Source: Adiantum capillus-veneris
Taxonomy: Eukaryota > Streptophyta > Polypodiopsida > Polypodiales > Pteridaceae
Assembly (NCBI GenBank): GCA_014529385.2
Contig: CM043953.1
Coordinates: 98,644,842 to 98,708,841, forward strand
Length of the DNA: 64,000 nucleotides
Reading direction: 5' to 3'
Below, piece by piece: positions 33,878 to 44,244 of the stretch (its first letter is position 1; each line of letters opens with the position of its first letter). Position numbers and translations under genes: made by a program. The notes below the pieces were generated by a model, which made no database searches, was not told where the DNA came from, and saw only the letters and a list, made by a program, of their open reading frames with translations.

Positions 33878-36800
33878 TCATACCTTTTGGAATGAGGTCG
33901 TCACCTTTTGAAACCAATTGTTCCAAGTTGTTATGGGTGAAGGTTTTAACCAATAGTTTTCGACCGCCCTATGCGTTTCATCTAGTTGCAAGGGTGGTAA
34001 GGTACTCTCCCATGATTTTATTTGCAACATTGTTGTAGGTGGTGAACTTACCCCGGGAGGTGCAAACTCTTTCGTGCTTGTATGGATATGTACAGTGCTA
34101 GGTGGAGGTTGTGTCAAAGCTTCTATTTGCGTATAGGAACTACATGAAGAGCAAGAAGCTTCATTTGATTTCCCTGTTCCTGAGCTAGGTGGAACAAATC
34201 GTTCTTTCTTTGGTACCCAAACTAGCTCTAGAGCGGGTGTGTAACATTCCATGATTTTTTCCTTTCCGCGATTTTCAATTTGTTTTGGAGCCACAGGATT
34301 GGGTTTACATGGGCCAGGTGACAGGTAAGAGTACACTTTACGTTTGGGCACCCAGATTTGATCATTTCCTTCATAGTATCCTTGGGCTTCCAATAGTCGT
34401 TTAGGAATCCAACGCAACGTTTCTTTACATTTCTTGGAGTGAGTGGGACGGTTCTTACGAGGTTTCCATTTTTTTGCATCAACCATGCTCACTACAGAAG
34501 CTTTAGGGACCCACTTGTATGTTTTCTCTGTTATATTAGGATGGTTCTTGTGTGTCTCAAGCTTTCTTTCAACTACATCGGTTGAAGCTCTAGAGAGTTG
34601 GGCTATGGGGACGTATGGTTCAACCTCCTGGACATGCAATGTCTTGGGTTTTATTTCCTTAGGCAATATCTCAGGGACTATGGCTTGAGTGGTAGGGCTA
34701 AGAGTTGGTTTTTGCGTTGTAACACCCCCAGTCCCCCAATCAATAGTGCATTTGGTGGCTATCATCCACGTGCGGCCTAGGTTTATATTACCCTCCATAG
34801 TTCCAGTAGGCATGACCAAAAAGTTTTGAGCTACAATTCCATTGTCATAACTGACAGAAGTGTGCCAGATTCCAAAAACCGTAGTTTTTTTCTTGTTGAC
34901 ACCCTTGACTTGGATAATACTCTCAGATAGAGGTGGCTTCCCTAACTGACACCACACCCCATAGGATAGCAGATTATATTTAGCACCCGTGTCCAATAAG
35001 GCGTTATATAGCACTTTTCCATAGGCACTATTTAACTCAATAGGGTATCGTAGAGGTGTGTCAGAGTCCAACCCATCCTCTTCGATTTCCACGTGGAATG
35101 CATTTGTGACTCCAAGGTTAGCCTCTCGTTTTTGTCTTATACGTTGTTGTCGCTCCTTAGCCTCAGCTTGAGCTTGTATTTTGTTTAACTCGGTTTGTGC
35201 TTTGGCGGCCTTCTTTTGATGAATGGCCCGTAGTTCTTCTTGGCTTAAAGGATCATAATATCTTTTGAATTTACTCCCATTGAGGAATCCAATGGTTTCA
35301 ACTCCATCAAGAGTTTCCACACGAAGGGTACCTTGTGGGGTAATTTCACATACTCTATATGGTCCTTTATCAGCATATTTCAACTTTTTCTTCTCTTTAC
35401 GTATTCCATACATAAGGACTTTATCACCAACTTTGATGTCCTTATCCTTCACATGGCGATCAAACCACTTCTTTCTCCTATCCTTTTTCACAAGAGCATT
35501 TTGCACAGCCAACTGTCTCTCTTCGTCTAGTTTTTCTAAGATATACAAACGCTCGGTTAAGGGGTTACCATTCCATCCTTCCTGTGAAGCTACCCTAAGA
35601 CTAGGAATGACAAACTCCCAAGGCATAACCGCTTCTTGGCCGTATACCATTTTGAATGGCGTACAATTAATAACCACTTTATAAGCAGTACGATAAGCCC
35701 ATAGAGCAGATGTCAACTTCAAATCCCAATCACTGCGATGAGCTTCTACCGTCTTGGTTAAAATAGAGATTAGAGTCTTGTTGGTGCTCTCGGCTTGTCC
35801 ATTAGCTTGCGGGTAATAAGGTGTAGACTTATGGTGGGATATCATAAAGGTCGTGGTAAGCTCTCTTATTACCTCATTTATAAAATGGGTACCATTATCA
35901 CTAACAATTTCAAAAGGGCAACCAAATCTTGTGATAATGTTCTCAAAAAGAAACTTAGCTGTTGTCCTCACGTTAGCTTTTTGTGAAGCCTTAGCTTCAG
36001 CCCACTTTGTTACATAGTCCGTAGCAACTAGAATATATCGAGATTGAGTGTTGCGAGCTGCGAGACTAATTGGACCTACAAAGTCTAAGCCCCATTTTTC
36101 AAATGGTTGGGTTACTTTAATAGGATGTAAGGGCATTCTGTCTTTGCGCTGTGTGGTCTTGTAACGTTGGCACTCATCACGCCCTTTTGTAAAAAGTGAT
36201 GCATCCTTAAATAAAGTTGGCCACCAATAGCGTGGTTGCAGCACCTTTCTAGCAGTCAGGTCTCCTGAAAAATGTCCTCCTGCTATGCCCATATGTGCTT
36301 CTTGCAAGATATACAAATATTCATCCTCGCGGGCACAACGCCTAAGAATATCGTCCTTGCCTAGTCTATACAGAGTTCCGGCAATCAAACAATAGGTTTC
36401 ACATTCTTTTAGTAGCCTTCGAGCGATATCCTTACGAAGTTCCTTGGGTGGAAAACCATTAACTAAAAAGTTAACAATGTTCTCACTCCATTCAGGCATA
36501 GTCTCAACTATGAATAGGGAAGTATCGGGTAATTCATCATCAACTCCTGTAGGGGCTTCACCATTGGGTATGCGAGACAAATGATCAACCATGACGTGCC
36601 TTTTACCGGGTCTCACTACAATCGTGAAATCAAACTCCAGAAGAATTAACAACCATCGTGTGATTCTTCCTGTGGAGCATGGCTTGTTTACCAGATACAG
36701 CAACGCTTGATGATCCACATAAAATACAAACTTGTTTGCCAGAAGGTAGTAGCGAAATTTCTTTACTGCATAAACCATTGCCAAACCTTCTCGCTCTGTA

Positions 36801-39800
36801 GTGGTGTAGTTCCTTTCAGCATCGTTCAATTGACGGCTTGCAAAGCTAATGGGATAGTCCAATTTATGTTCTCCTGGTTGAGTGAGAACACACCCAATAG
36901 CAAAGTTTGATGCATCAATATGCACATGGAAAATGACATCCCAGTTAGGTGTCCTTAAAATCGGAGCACTTGCTAGTGTTTTCTTCAATTGTTCATAGGC
37001 CTGGTCACACTCTTCAGTCCATTTAAATTCAATGAGAAGCTTGTACAAAGGACGTGCTATCTCAGCGAAAAATAAAATAAACCGTCGATAATAACCCACG
37101 TGTCCCATGAACCTTTGAACTCCCTTGTAATTGGTTGGTGGTGGTAACTCTAGAATCACTTTAATTTTGCTCTCATCGGTTGAGATACCATTCTTAGATA
37201 CTATATGCCCTAAAATAACTCCATGCTTGACCCAAAATTGGCATTTGAACGGGTTCAATGAGCTACACTTTTCAAACACCTTCCGCAAACATGATAGATG
37301 TTCTTTCCAAGAAGAGTAAACACAAAGGTCGTCTAAGAAAGCTTCACAAAACTCTCTCAAATATTCTTTAAAAGCAGTGTTTATTAATCGTTGGAATGTA
37401 GCAGGGGCATTTGTTAAGCCAAAAGCCATCACACGAAATGCAAACACGCCAAATTCCGTGATGAAGGCAGTTTTAGCTTGGTCCTCTAGCGCTATCGTGA
37501 TTTGGTTGTAGCCTGAGTACCCATCTAGAAAGCTATAAGCTTCCTTGCCTGCAACTCTTTCGAGTACATGTTCGGAATATGGTAGGGGGTAATGGTCTCT
37601 TCTAGTAGCTGCATTAACTTTTTTGAGGTCCACGCACACCCTGAGTTTCCCATTCTTTTTTGCCACGATAACTATTGGAGACACCCATTCAGAGTGTTCA
37701 ATAGGATATATGAACCCACATTCGATAAGATTTTCTAGTTCTTCTTGAATGATCTTTGCGTACTTAGGATTCATCGGGTAGGGTCTTTGTTGTACGGGCT
37801 TCGCAGTGCTAATCATAGGGATTGTATGTTGGACCACAGAAGGTGGAACACCTTTCATATCATGGTATGTCCAAGCGAATATGTCCTTGAATTCCTTGAG
37901 AAGCTCTTTAAGGACCGCCTCTTCAACTTCTGTGAGTTCTTGGGCAATAAAAACAGGTTTTGATTCTTCACCGGGGTCGGCTAATTCTATTTCTTTAACT
38001 ATTGCCGGACCATCATAGATTCCATTATTCCCATCGATAGGTATTCTTTGGGCTTTTGTGTACACAACCTTTGCTTCCCCTGTGGTGTAAGATTTGAAAT
38101 GTTCTAGTGCAGGATGCAAGTCTGTGGATTCTGGTTGTGCTTTGGTCTGTGCTTCCATTTCTGCTTTCTTGTGTTGTCGAGCTAACTCTTGGTTTTGACG
38201 CCTCCTTGCAGTGCGGCTCAACTTTGGCTTGTCTATGATCTCTAATTGGGCTATGTCATGGGGTCGCGGTCTACACCACATAACATTTTGGAGATATTCA
38301 CCCCAATCGTCTACCAATTTTCGATGAGCATCACATGCTCCTATATAACTGAGCCATTCTGCTGAGGATCTCTTCTTTTTTATCCTAGCACGTACATTGG
38401 CTCGATATCGACGCCTCTTAAAGTTTTTCTTTTTCTTATTTGAGACCTGCTTTTGATTTGCATTTAGATGTGGCTCACTAAAGGAGTCCTCGTTGGTGTC
38501 CTCTTCATTCTCGGAGGAGCTATCATCGGTTGATGTGCTCGGTCCTTCCGAATGTTTTGACTCTGAACTTGCTCCACTCTCTAATTCATGAGATTCAGAA
38601 TCCGTTTCACTCTGGGAGTCAGTGTCTGAGTCGTGTTGGTCAAAGTCTTCTATTGAGCTATCGGTGTCACTGTCAGATTGATCTACAATTGCCTTGCCCT
38701 TAGAAGATGCATGTATGGCACTTATCATGTTCAGAGGTGCAATTTGTGGTACCTCTTCCCCCTCTGGTGTGACCCAAGTGGTTCCTCTATTTCCCCAGGT
38801 ATCTATGGTTGCAGCTAGGTGTACCCAGTCTACGTTGTCTGATTCCGTCATACCCGGTAACACATCCATGTAAGGAGAATCTTGGCCAATGTCTGTATCC
38901 TTCTTACAAGTGTAACAATATTGTAGTGGGGCCGCGTGAACTGTGGTGTCAGAGCGATGATCAATAATGGTTTTACTCCCTAAGGGGTGTACCCTACCAG
39001 TCACCAAATCCACTCTAAGGACAGAGTCTTGGAATTGCAAATAGACATGATTTTTAGACCAATCATGAACCATTTGTGCTTCCCTCATGAATGGTCGTCC
39101 TAAAATCATTTCATATGACATAAGGTGTTTAGAGAAATCCATTACAATGAACGTATGTCGTACCTTGTGTCCTAGAACTTTGATCTTAAGATCCTTGAGC
39201 ATCCCCATAGGTTTGGCTATGGTACCATTTGCCATCTTTACCACAATGTTAGTAACACTGAGGCGGGGTTTTCCCATGGATTCCCAACAATATTTTGTAA
39301 CGATGCTAACTCCCGCACCACCATCAAGAATTCCCTTTATAGTTAATCCCTTGGTAGTGATGGGTAGGGTCGCATTAGACTCGTCGCCTTCAAAATACTG
39401 CCCTAATTCGTTAATGGGTACCTCGATCACAGACTCGTGTCCATCTAAGTCAAGTGATTGCACATGATTTTCCTCATCAATCATAATGGATTCAGGCCTA
39501 TTTGGTTGCGCAAATTGCGGTAATCCCGTTCGTAGCTCTCCGTTAAGGAATGCTCGAAGTGCAAGGAATAACTCAGGATCTCCATACAGCTTTGCTATGA
39601 TCGTGGTTCGGACCTCAGAAGACATGAAGTCCACTAGTTTGGCAACATTCATTGGCATTTTGCAGGGTGTAGGTCCTTGACTAGGAACTGGTGAGGATGG
39701 AATCTCATATTCCTCAATGGGATCAGGTATTCCTTCGTTAAACATCCTTTCCAACAAGAAGGGTGTATTCTCACTTTCTGATGTCCCGTCCTCACTCCCT

Positions 39801-41908
39801 TCTTGGATGATACTAGATATGGCTAACGGTCTATGGTTCATGTGGGGTGGATGAACTTGCGTGGGAAACACTGTGTCATGAATTTTGACATGCATGGGTT
39901 CTGGTTCTAGTTTCCTTTGAGTCTCCTCCACTAAACCTCTTAGATGTTTCACCTGCTCAATCTCGTCTACTGGGTTTGGGTACGTCCCAATCTTCTTGTT
40001 ACGATTCTTCCCTTTTTGCCCCTGCGGTTTATCTTGGGGGTCTTGGATTGGATTTGGAAACACTTGTGGTGTTTTCAGAGGCTCTTTATGGTTTTCTCTT
40101 ATTCGGTTTTCATTTGGTTCCATGTTACGATTTTCTTTGTCGGTCTTTCCCTTTGTGGTATTGGTTCTAGTCTCCATTGTCTCGATTGAATATGAATCAT
40201 CCTCGAGGTCATTCATATACACGGGGTCATCTCCTGTTCCTATGTTTGTTTTGGAACTTGGCTTTGAATTTCCCGTATTCTGCGACCTCTTCCTTCGTGT
40301 CTTCTTTTTCTTTGCTTGGATAACTGACGCGGTATCTCTCTCTTCGAGGATATGGCCTGGCCCTTGAAGCATGGACCGTGTAATCGCATAAGCGGGTGCG
40401 ATGGGTGGTATTGGCGATGTCACACTAGCAATTTCGACCAAATTTAGGGGTGTGATTTTAGGCGCATTTGGGTTATAGGGGCATTGGGCAATCAAGTGAT
40501 CTATGCCACAACGATTACATGTGAGTATTGGCATTGCAGACGTGCTCCCTTGATTCATTTGCATCTGTGCAGCATTCTTTTGCAGCCTAATAGGGCACTC
40601 CACTGCCCAATGTGGTCCACCACACTCGTAGCATTGAAGAGGTGGCCTCCTAGCCTGGGTGTTGATATTTTGACCTCTAGATGCGAGAGCAGCAGCTTGA
40701 TAAACCGGCTTGACTTGCCCCCAACAATTTTTTATGTAGTATATAGGACACTCTTCCAATGTATCAAGTCCGTAGGCAATACTAGTGTCTATTTCCTCCT
40801 CACAGCCATCTGCATAAGCGTTAGATGGCTCGCAACCCACTTGGTTCATAGGGGCGACTCTTGGATGCGGGGGCTGCGGTCCTAGCACAGGAGGTGGTAG
40901 CGGTGTAGCTTGTACAACATTTTGAGATCTAGGGACCATGTGTTGCGGTAGTTGCTCAACAGGTGGAGCAGGCATCCATACAGGAGCTCGAGGTGCATCC
41001 GTCCAGGCTACAGGTGGTCTATTTGCCATCATACGTTTGATCATTAAACAATCCTTAGCTTGGTGACCATACCTACCACATGCGTTGCAAGTTCCATTAA
41101 ATTTTACTCTAAACGTAGGGCACTTACTAGTGCTATGTGGACCTAAGCAAATGGAACACCATTGTTGCTCCCTTCTTGGATACATGTGACTATTTTGAGG
41201 GGGTCGATTATCCTTAAGAGACTCTTGGATTGCCTTGGTGAGGTCTATCAAGAATGTCTCAAATACCTTTGGCTCATTGGAAATGGGCTTTGCAGTCATG
41301 GGTTCATACTCAATGGCTTGTGAGCTAGTGGATCTCGTGTCAGTAGACACCCTCATGCCTGCTATCATCAAGTTGTCCTCTAATTGGATTGCATTGGCAG
41401 TGACATCTTCCCAGGTTGTGATACCTCTAATCACTAGTCCATTATAGATTCCTTCATTCCTCAACCCTCGAATGAATCGATCAAGCAGTTGGTTATTGTT
41501 GAAGTGCTCATTTATAGGGCAGCGAGAGTTTAAGTGCTTTAGACGACTAATGAAGTCCCTTACTGACTCTCCTTCCTTACGTTCGGCCTTCTGTAGCTGA
41601 GATGCTACACCCCAAAGCACACCTTCTCGTATGTACTCCTTTAGAAACAACCTTCGAAGGGTAGGGTAGATTGTTTTCTCGTCCACCTTTAGGGTTCTAT
41701 ACCAATCTACAGCCTTCCCACTTAATGTCAAGCTTAAGGCATTGCACTTATGTAGTTCGTTGTGTTCCCCTAAGGAATCACATACTTGTTCAAACACTTC
41801 AATGTGTTTTCTAGCATCTTCGTCCCCATTGAATTTTTGCGTGAGTTTGGCAATTTGTACTGCCTTACTTCTAGGCTCTCTATCAGATGCATGACGCATA
41901 TTTTCCAC
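33878..41908 (-). CDS. pol: gag(C-terminal)-pol polyprotein of element B, 2,676 codons
   Basis: Approximate residue order: Retrotrans_gag 55-135; four zinc knuckles 250-470 (CSICLGPHSTSKC, CNACGRYGHQAKDC, CYECGGPHWAVEC, CNRCGIDHLIAQC); basic KKKKTRRKRS; retropepsin near 860 (ILDGGAGVSIV); RT 1340-1560 with FLDDLCVYS near 1526; RNase H from 1660 (HVHIDASNFAIG); integrase with zinc region near 1910 and DDE core near 1960-2040 (LDFVGP, SDNGTHF, NGQAEST). A second retropepsin-like domain near 2305 (ALLDTGAKYNLLS, then GNINLGRTWM) is followed by a tail with KWVPK, RWIPK, IWVPK and VWVPK. The integrase zinc finger reads KGRDECQ where C has KGCDECQ, so one Cys ligand is lost. The frame is continuous with the upstream gag through one TGA. 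Confidence 0.93.
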   Translation of the reverse strand: MENMRHASDREPRSKAVQIAKLTQKFNGDEDARKHIEVFEQVCDSLGEHNELHKCNALSLTLSGKAVDWYRTLKVDEKTIYPTLRRLFLKEYIREGVLWGVASQLQKAERKEGESVRDFISRLKHLNSRCPINEHFNNNQLLDRFIRGLRNEGIYNGLVIRGITTWEDVTANAIQLEDNLMIAGMRVSTDTRSTSSQAIEYEPMTAKPISNEPKVFETFLIDLTKAIQESLKDNRPPQNSHMYPRREQQWCSICLGPHSTSKCPTFRVKFNGTCNACGRYGHQAKDCLMIKRMMANRPPVAWTDAPRAPVWMPAPPVEQLPQHMVPRSQNVVQATPLPPPVLGPQPPHPRVAPMNQVGCEPSNAYADGCEEEIDTSIAYGLDTLEECPIYYIKNCWGQVKPVYQAAALASRGQNINTQARRPPLQCYECGGPHWAVECPIRLQKNAAQMQMNQGSTSAMPILTCNRCGIDHLIAQCPYNPNAPKITPLNLVEIASVTSPIPPIAPAYAITRSMLQGPGHILEERDTASVIQAKKKKTRRKRSQNTGNSKPSSKTNIGTGDDPVYMNDLEDDSYSIETMETRTNTTKGKTDKENRNMEPNENRIRENHKEPLKTPQVFPNPIQDPQDKPQGQKGKNRNKKIGTYPNPVDEIEQVKHLRGLVEETQRKLEPEPMHVKIHDTVFPTQVHPPHMNHRPLAISSIIQEGSEDGTSESENTPFLLERMFNEGIPDPIEEYEIPSSPVPSQGPTPCKMPMNVAKLVDFMSSEVRTTIIAKLYGDPELFLALRAFLNGELRTGLPQFAQPNRPESIMIDEENHVQSLDLDGHESVIEVPINELGQYFEGDESNATLPITTKGLTIKGILDGGAGVSIVTKYCWESMGKPRLSVTNIVVKMANGTIAKPMGMLKDLKIKVLGHKVRHTFIVMDFSKHLMSYEMILGRPFMREAQMVHDWSKNHVYLQFQDSVLRVDLVTGRVHPLGSKTIIDHRSDTTVHAAPLQYCYTCKKDTDIGQDSPYMDVLPGMTESDNVDWVHLAATIDTWGNRGTTWVTPEGEEVPQIAPLNMISAIHASSKGKAIVDQSDSDTDSSIEDFDQHDSDTDSQSETDSESHELESGASSESKHSEGPSTSTDDSSSENEEDTNEDSFSEPHLNANQKQVSNKKKKNFKRRRYRANVRARIKKKRSSAEWLSYIGACDAHRKLVDDWGEYLQNVMWCRPRPHDIAQLEIIDKPKLSRTARRRQNQELARQHKKAEMEAQTKAQPESTDLHPALEHFKSYTTGEAKVVYTKAQRIPIDGNNGIYDGPAIVKEIELADPGEESKPVFIAQELTEVEEAVLKELLKEFKDIFAWTYHDMKGVPPSVVQHTIPMISTAKPVQQRPYPMNPKYAKIIQEELENLIECGFIYPIEHSEWVSPIVIVAKKNGKLRVCVDLKKVNAATRRDHYPLPYSEHVLERVAGKEAYSFLDGYSGYNQITIALEDQAKTAFITEFGVFAFRVMAFGLTNAPATFQRLINTAFKEYLREFCEAFLDDLCVYSSWKEHLSCLRKVFEKCSSLNPFKCQFWVKHGVILGHIVSKNGISTDESKIKVILELPPPTNYKGVQRFMGHVGYYRRFILFFAEIARPLYKLLIEFKWTEECDQAYEQLKKTLASAPILRTPNWDVIFHVHIDASNFAIGCVLTQPGEHKLDYPISFASRQLNDAERNYTTTEREGLAMVYAVKKFRYYLLANKFVFYVDHQALLYLVNKPCSTGRITRWLLILLEFDFTIVVRPGKRHVMVDHLSRIPNGEAPTGVDDELPDTSLFIVETMPEWSENIVNFLVNGFPPKELRKDIARRLLKECETYCLIAGTLYRLGKDDILRRCAREDEYLYILQEAHMGIAGGHFSGDLTARKVLQPRYWWPTLFKDASLFTKGRDECQRYKTTQRKDRMPLHPIKVTQPFEKWGLDFVGPISLAARNTQSRYILVATDYVTKWAEAKASQKANVRTTAKFLFENIITRFGCPFEIVSDNGTHFINEVIRELTTTFMISHHKSTPYYPQANGQAESTNKTLISILTKTVEAHRSDWDLKLTSALWAYRTAYKVVINCTPFKMVYGQEAVMPWEFVIPSLRVASQEGWNGNPLTERLYILEKLDEERQLAVQNALVKKDRRKKWFDRHVKDKDIKVGDKVLMYGIRKEKKKLKYADKGPYRVCEITPQGTLRVETLDGVETIGFLNGSKFKRYYDPLSQEELRAIHQKKAAKAQTELNKIQAQAEAKERQQRIRQKREANLGVTNAFHVEIEEDGLDSDTPLRYPIELNSAYGKVLYNALLDTGAKYNLLSYGVWCQLGKPPLSESIIQVKGVNKKKTTVFGIWHTSVSYDNGIVAQNFLVMPTGTMEGNINLGRTWMIATKCTIDWGTGGVTTQKPTLSPTTQAIVPEILPKEIKPKTLHVQEVEPYVPIAQLSRASTDVVERKLETHKNHPNITEKTYKWVPKASVVSMVDAKKWKPRKNRPTHSKKCKETLRWIPKRLLEAQGYYEGNDQIWVPKRKVYSYLSPGPCKPNPVAPKQIENRGKEKIMECYTPALELVWVPKKERFVPPSSGTGKSNEASCSSCSSYTQIEALTQPPPSTVHIHTSTKEFAPPGVSSPPTTMLQIKSWESTLPPLQLDETHRAVENYWLKPSPITTWNNWFQKVTTSFQKV
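34207..34524 (-). other. WVPK-motif region of the element B polyprotein
   Basis: Four W-[VI]-P-K motifs (KWVPKA, RWIPKR, IWVPKR, VWVPKK) are spaced over about 105 residues after the second retropepsin-like domain. They are also present in C (21240-21560) and in D (56310-56620). The W-V-P-K spacing of 18 to 45 residues and the intervening SYLSPGPC suggest a repeated binding motif. No family is recognised. Confidence 0.7.
34750..35080 (-). other. Second retropepsin-like domain, C-terminal to integrase (B)
   Basis: The segment reads YGKVLYNALLDTGAKYNLLS, with FLVMPTGTMEGNINLGRTWM downstream. The canonical D-T-G-A triad and the later hydrophobic-x-LG-x-x-W(M) pattern match aspartic retroviral-type proteases. 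The normal protease of this element is 1,450 residues upstream and has the D-G-G-A variant. The same domain occurs in C (22107-21868). Confidence 0.75.
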
Positions 41909-41914
41909 GATAGA

Positions 41915-43213
41915 TCAACCTATGGTTTGAGCAAACGCTGCCAAGTCACCTATGTGAGGAGGCAAGGCCGATGGAGGTACTCTTGGAATCATATGTGGGA
42001 GAGGGACGGGTACCGGTCTTGGCATATGTGTGGATGATGCAGGATATGGAACATAACCGGGCATAGGTCCACTCGGATAAGGGCTAGGGAGCGGCACTCG
42101 AGGAGCATAAACAAGTGGTACAATTGGAGGTGTGGGGGCCATGTGTGCATAAGGGGCTAGAGGCACATACGGTCGAGGCCCCATATTAGGTACTACGACA
42201 CTAGGTAGTGGCACTGCGCTAATCGTAGATGTCATCGGTACATTCTCTGTCAGGCTTATCCCTGGAGTGAGCACTGTGTTTTCCTTAATAGAGGGTTGAG
42301 CCAAGTTAGGGAAGCTAAAGTTGTCGCTCGGAGGCTCAGATTGCATAGAGACCCCAGGTGAAATGACGTAAGATGGGTCCATGGGACTCATTAAAGGAGT
42401 CTCCATTTGTGATAGAGTAGGCTGTTGAGCCTTGCTCGTATCCAGAAATCTCATGGGGCCAGTTGAGAGTATATTTACCCCTCGGTTTTGCCTTTCCGAT
42501 TGAATAATGCCATGGATAACATTACAGATCATTTTCTGTTGATCTTCGATGCTCGTGGCACTAGAGGTGGATTGTATAATCTCTATCCATCCTACATGGT
42601 AGGCGTGGCCAGAGTGTAGATCCGTCAACACCTCAGTGTGGAGGTCGTATGTCCAATGATCATTAATGAACAATCCTTCTAGAGTCGACGTGTTAACGGT
42701 TTCTTGTGAGGTAGAAGCAATGTTGCTCCCCGTGGTTTTACTTGTCACCAACGGTACTCTAGAGGGAACTTCTGAAGGAGGCAGCTCAACAGGGCCTTCT
42801 TGGTAAGAAGTTGGCAGGATATCCACATGGACACTCTTTGGGGGTGTGGGGTCCACGTGCGATGTGAAAGGAGAGTCCACTTCCCCACCCCCTTCGTGTG
42901 CTTCATTTGCATCAGGTTCCGAGCGAGTAGCTCTACCTAATGTTTCCATGAAACGGCTAAACATACTAGTACTAGGCTGTGGAGCTTCGGGAGGTGCATG
43001 GCCTTCTCTCTCAATGTTTTGGGTAGGGTATGCTTCCATGATTTCTGAGTCGGAGGAGGAATCACTAGCGGCTATTTTAGGGTCTTGGGTGGTGCTACCT
43101 TGTGTCCCCGCTGAGGGTCTAGAGCCTATCGTGGATGGGTAATGGGTGTCCGTATGAACAGAGGCACCCTCAATATGCTCGTGTTCTAGCACCCGCCCAG
43201 AGCGTAAGTGCAT
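41915..43213 (-). pseudogene. gag: gag N-terminal region of element B, ended by one TGA
   Basis: 432 codons from MHLRSGRVLE at 43213, in the same frame as the polyprotein that follows. The stop TGA at 41917-41915 corresponds to CGA (Arg) in C and CAA in D, so it is a recent C-to-T change. The segment is Ser/Thr/Pro/Met-rich with no known fold. It includes an acidic cluster (AASDSSSDSEIMEA) and a low-complexity Pro/Met/Ala stretch before the Retrotrans_gag domain. This N-terminal part is much more diverged between B and C than pol. Confidence 0.88.
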
Positions 43214-44244
43214 GTGCTTTTGATACCCTAAGGTGTCAAAAAGCTGCTCTAGGAGGCCTTGTGACTAGTTTTTTGCGTGTTTTTTTGTTTGTTTTTTTGC
43301 TAGATTGTTTAGAGCGTGTCGTGGAATGGGCCGTGTGATAGCTCGAAACGAGCGTATCGCTAGGAGGGACGCGTTGTGCTTTACAACCCACCGTTTGGTT
43401 CTATTTTGCTCCAGAAAAGCCCGAAACAATCTTTTCCTAGCTGGGGAACTAGGCTCCAAATAGCAAGTCTAAGGGTGCAAGTGGGAAGAGAAGGGAGGAG
43501 AGTGGAGGACTTGTCCCACATGCTCTCATTCCCTCTTGAGGGGGTAGGGTATATATATAAGAGTGACTCTAGTATATCTCATAAGACTGAGGACTGAAGC
43601 CTGGGCCTGGGCTTGGGCTTGGGCTTGGGCTTGGGGAAACGATCCCGATCTGACTTTTATACAAACCAACCCGTCCGTTTTTATAACTCACGTTTTTTAT
43701 TTTCAAAAATCTAACCTCCCCCTCACTCACGTTTTTATTTTTCGATTTTTTTTTTCGAAAAAGATTTTTCTTTTTTTGGATATTATTTGGTACGCGTTTT
43801 GGTGCGCGTTGACCTCACCTAACTATTTACTGTCCCACCTACCTACTTACCTGCTAATCAGTGGTTCACCTAATTACTAACCTGTTTAATTAACTAACTG
43901 TGCGCCTAACTGTGCACAAACCAGAAAACACAGAAAATGCAGAAAATTGAAACTTGACAGAACTGTGCAGTGCAAACCAGAAAATGCAAAAAACGCAGAA
44001 ACGCAAGAAATGCTAACTGTGTAAGCTGAAATCAGAGCTTAATAGAACTATCAAAACAGAGCTTAACAGAACACACAAAACTTGAATGCAGTCAACAACA
44101 TTGTGTCTTTCTCTACTGTTTTTGCATAACAACAATGATCAAACTTAAGCCGCGTCTTTCCTACATAAAAAATAGCTTCAATACAATTTATAGGTCGCCA
44201 TTGGAGCTTCACGCGCAGTAGCTCCCCGGCAGCGGCGCCAAAAA
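43214..44244 (-). other. Leader of element B with PBS and conserved hairpin
   Basis: The primer site at 44223-44243 (minus strand TTTTGGCGCCGCTGCCGGGG) is the TGGCGCC type. The hairpin at 43335-43360 (GATA-C-GCTCG-TTT-CGAGC-TATC) is shared with C and D. A hexanucleotide GGGCTT repeat lies at about 43603-43635. Otherwise the sequence is A/T-rich and unlike the leaders of C and D. No gene is seen. Confidence 0.7.
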
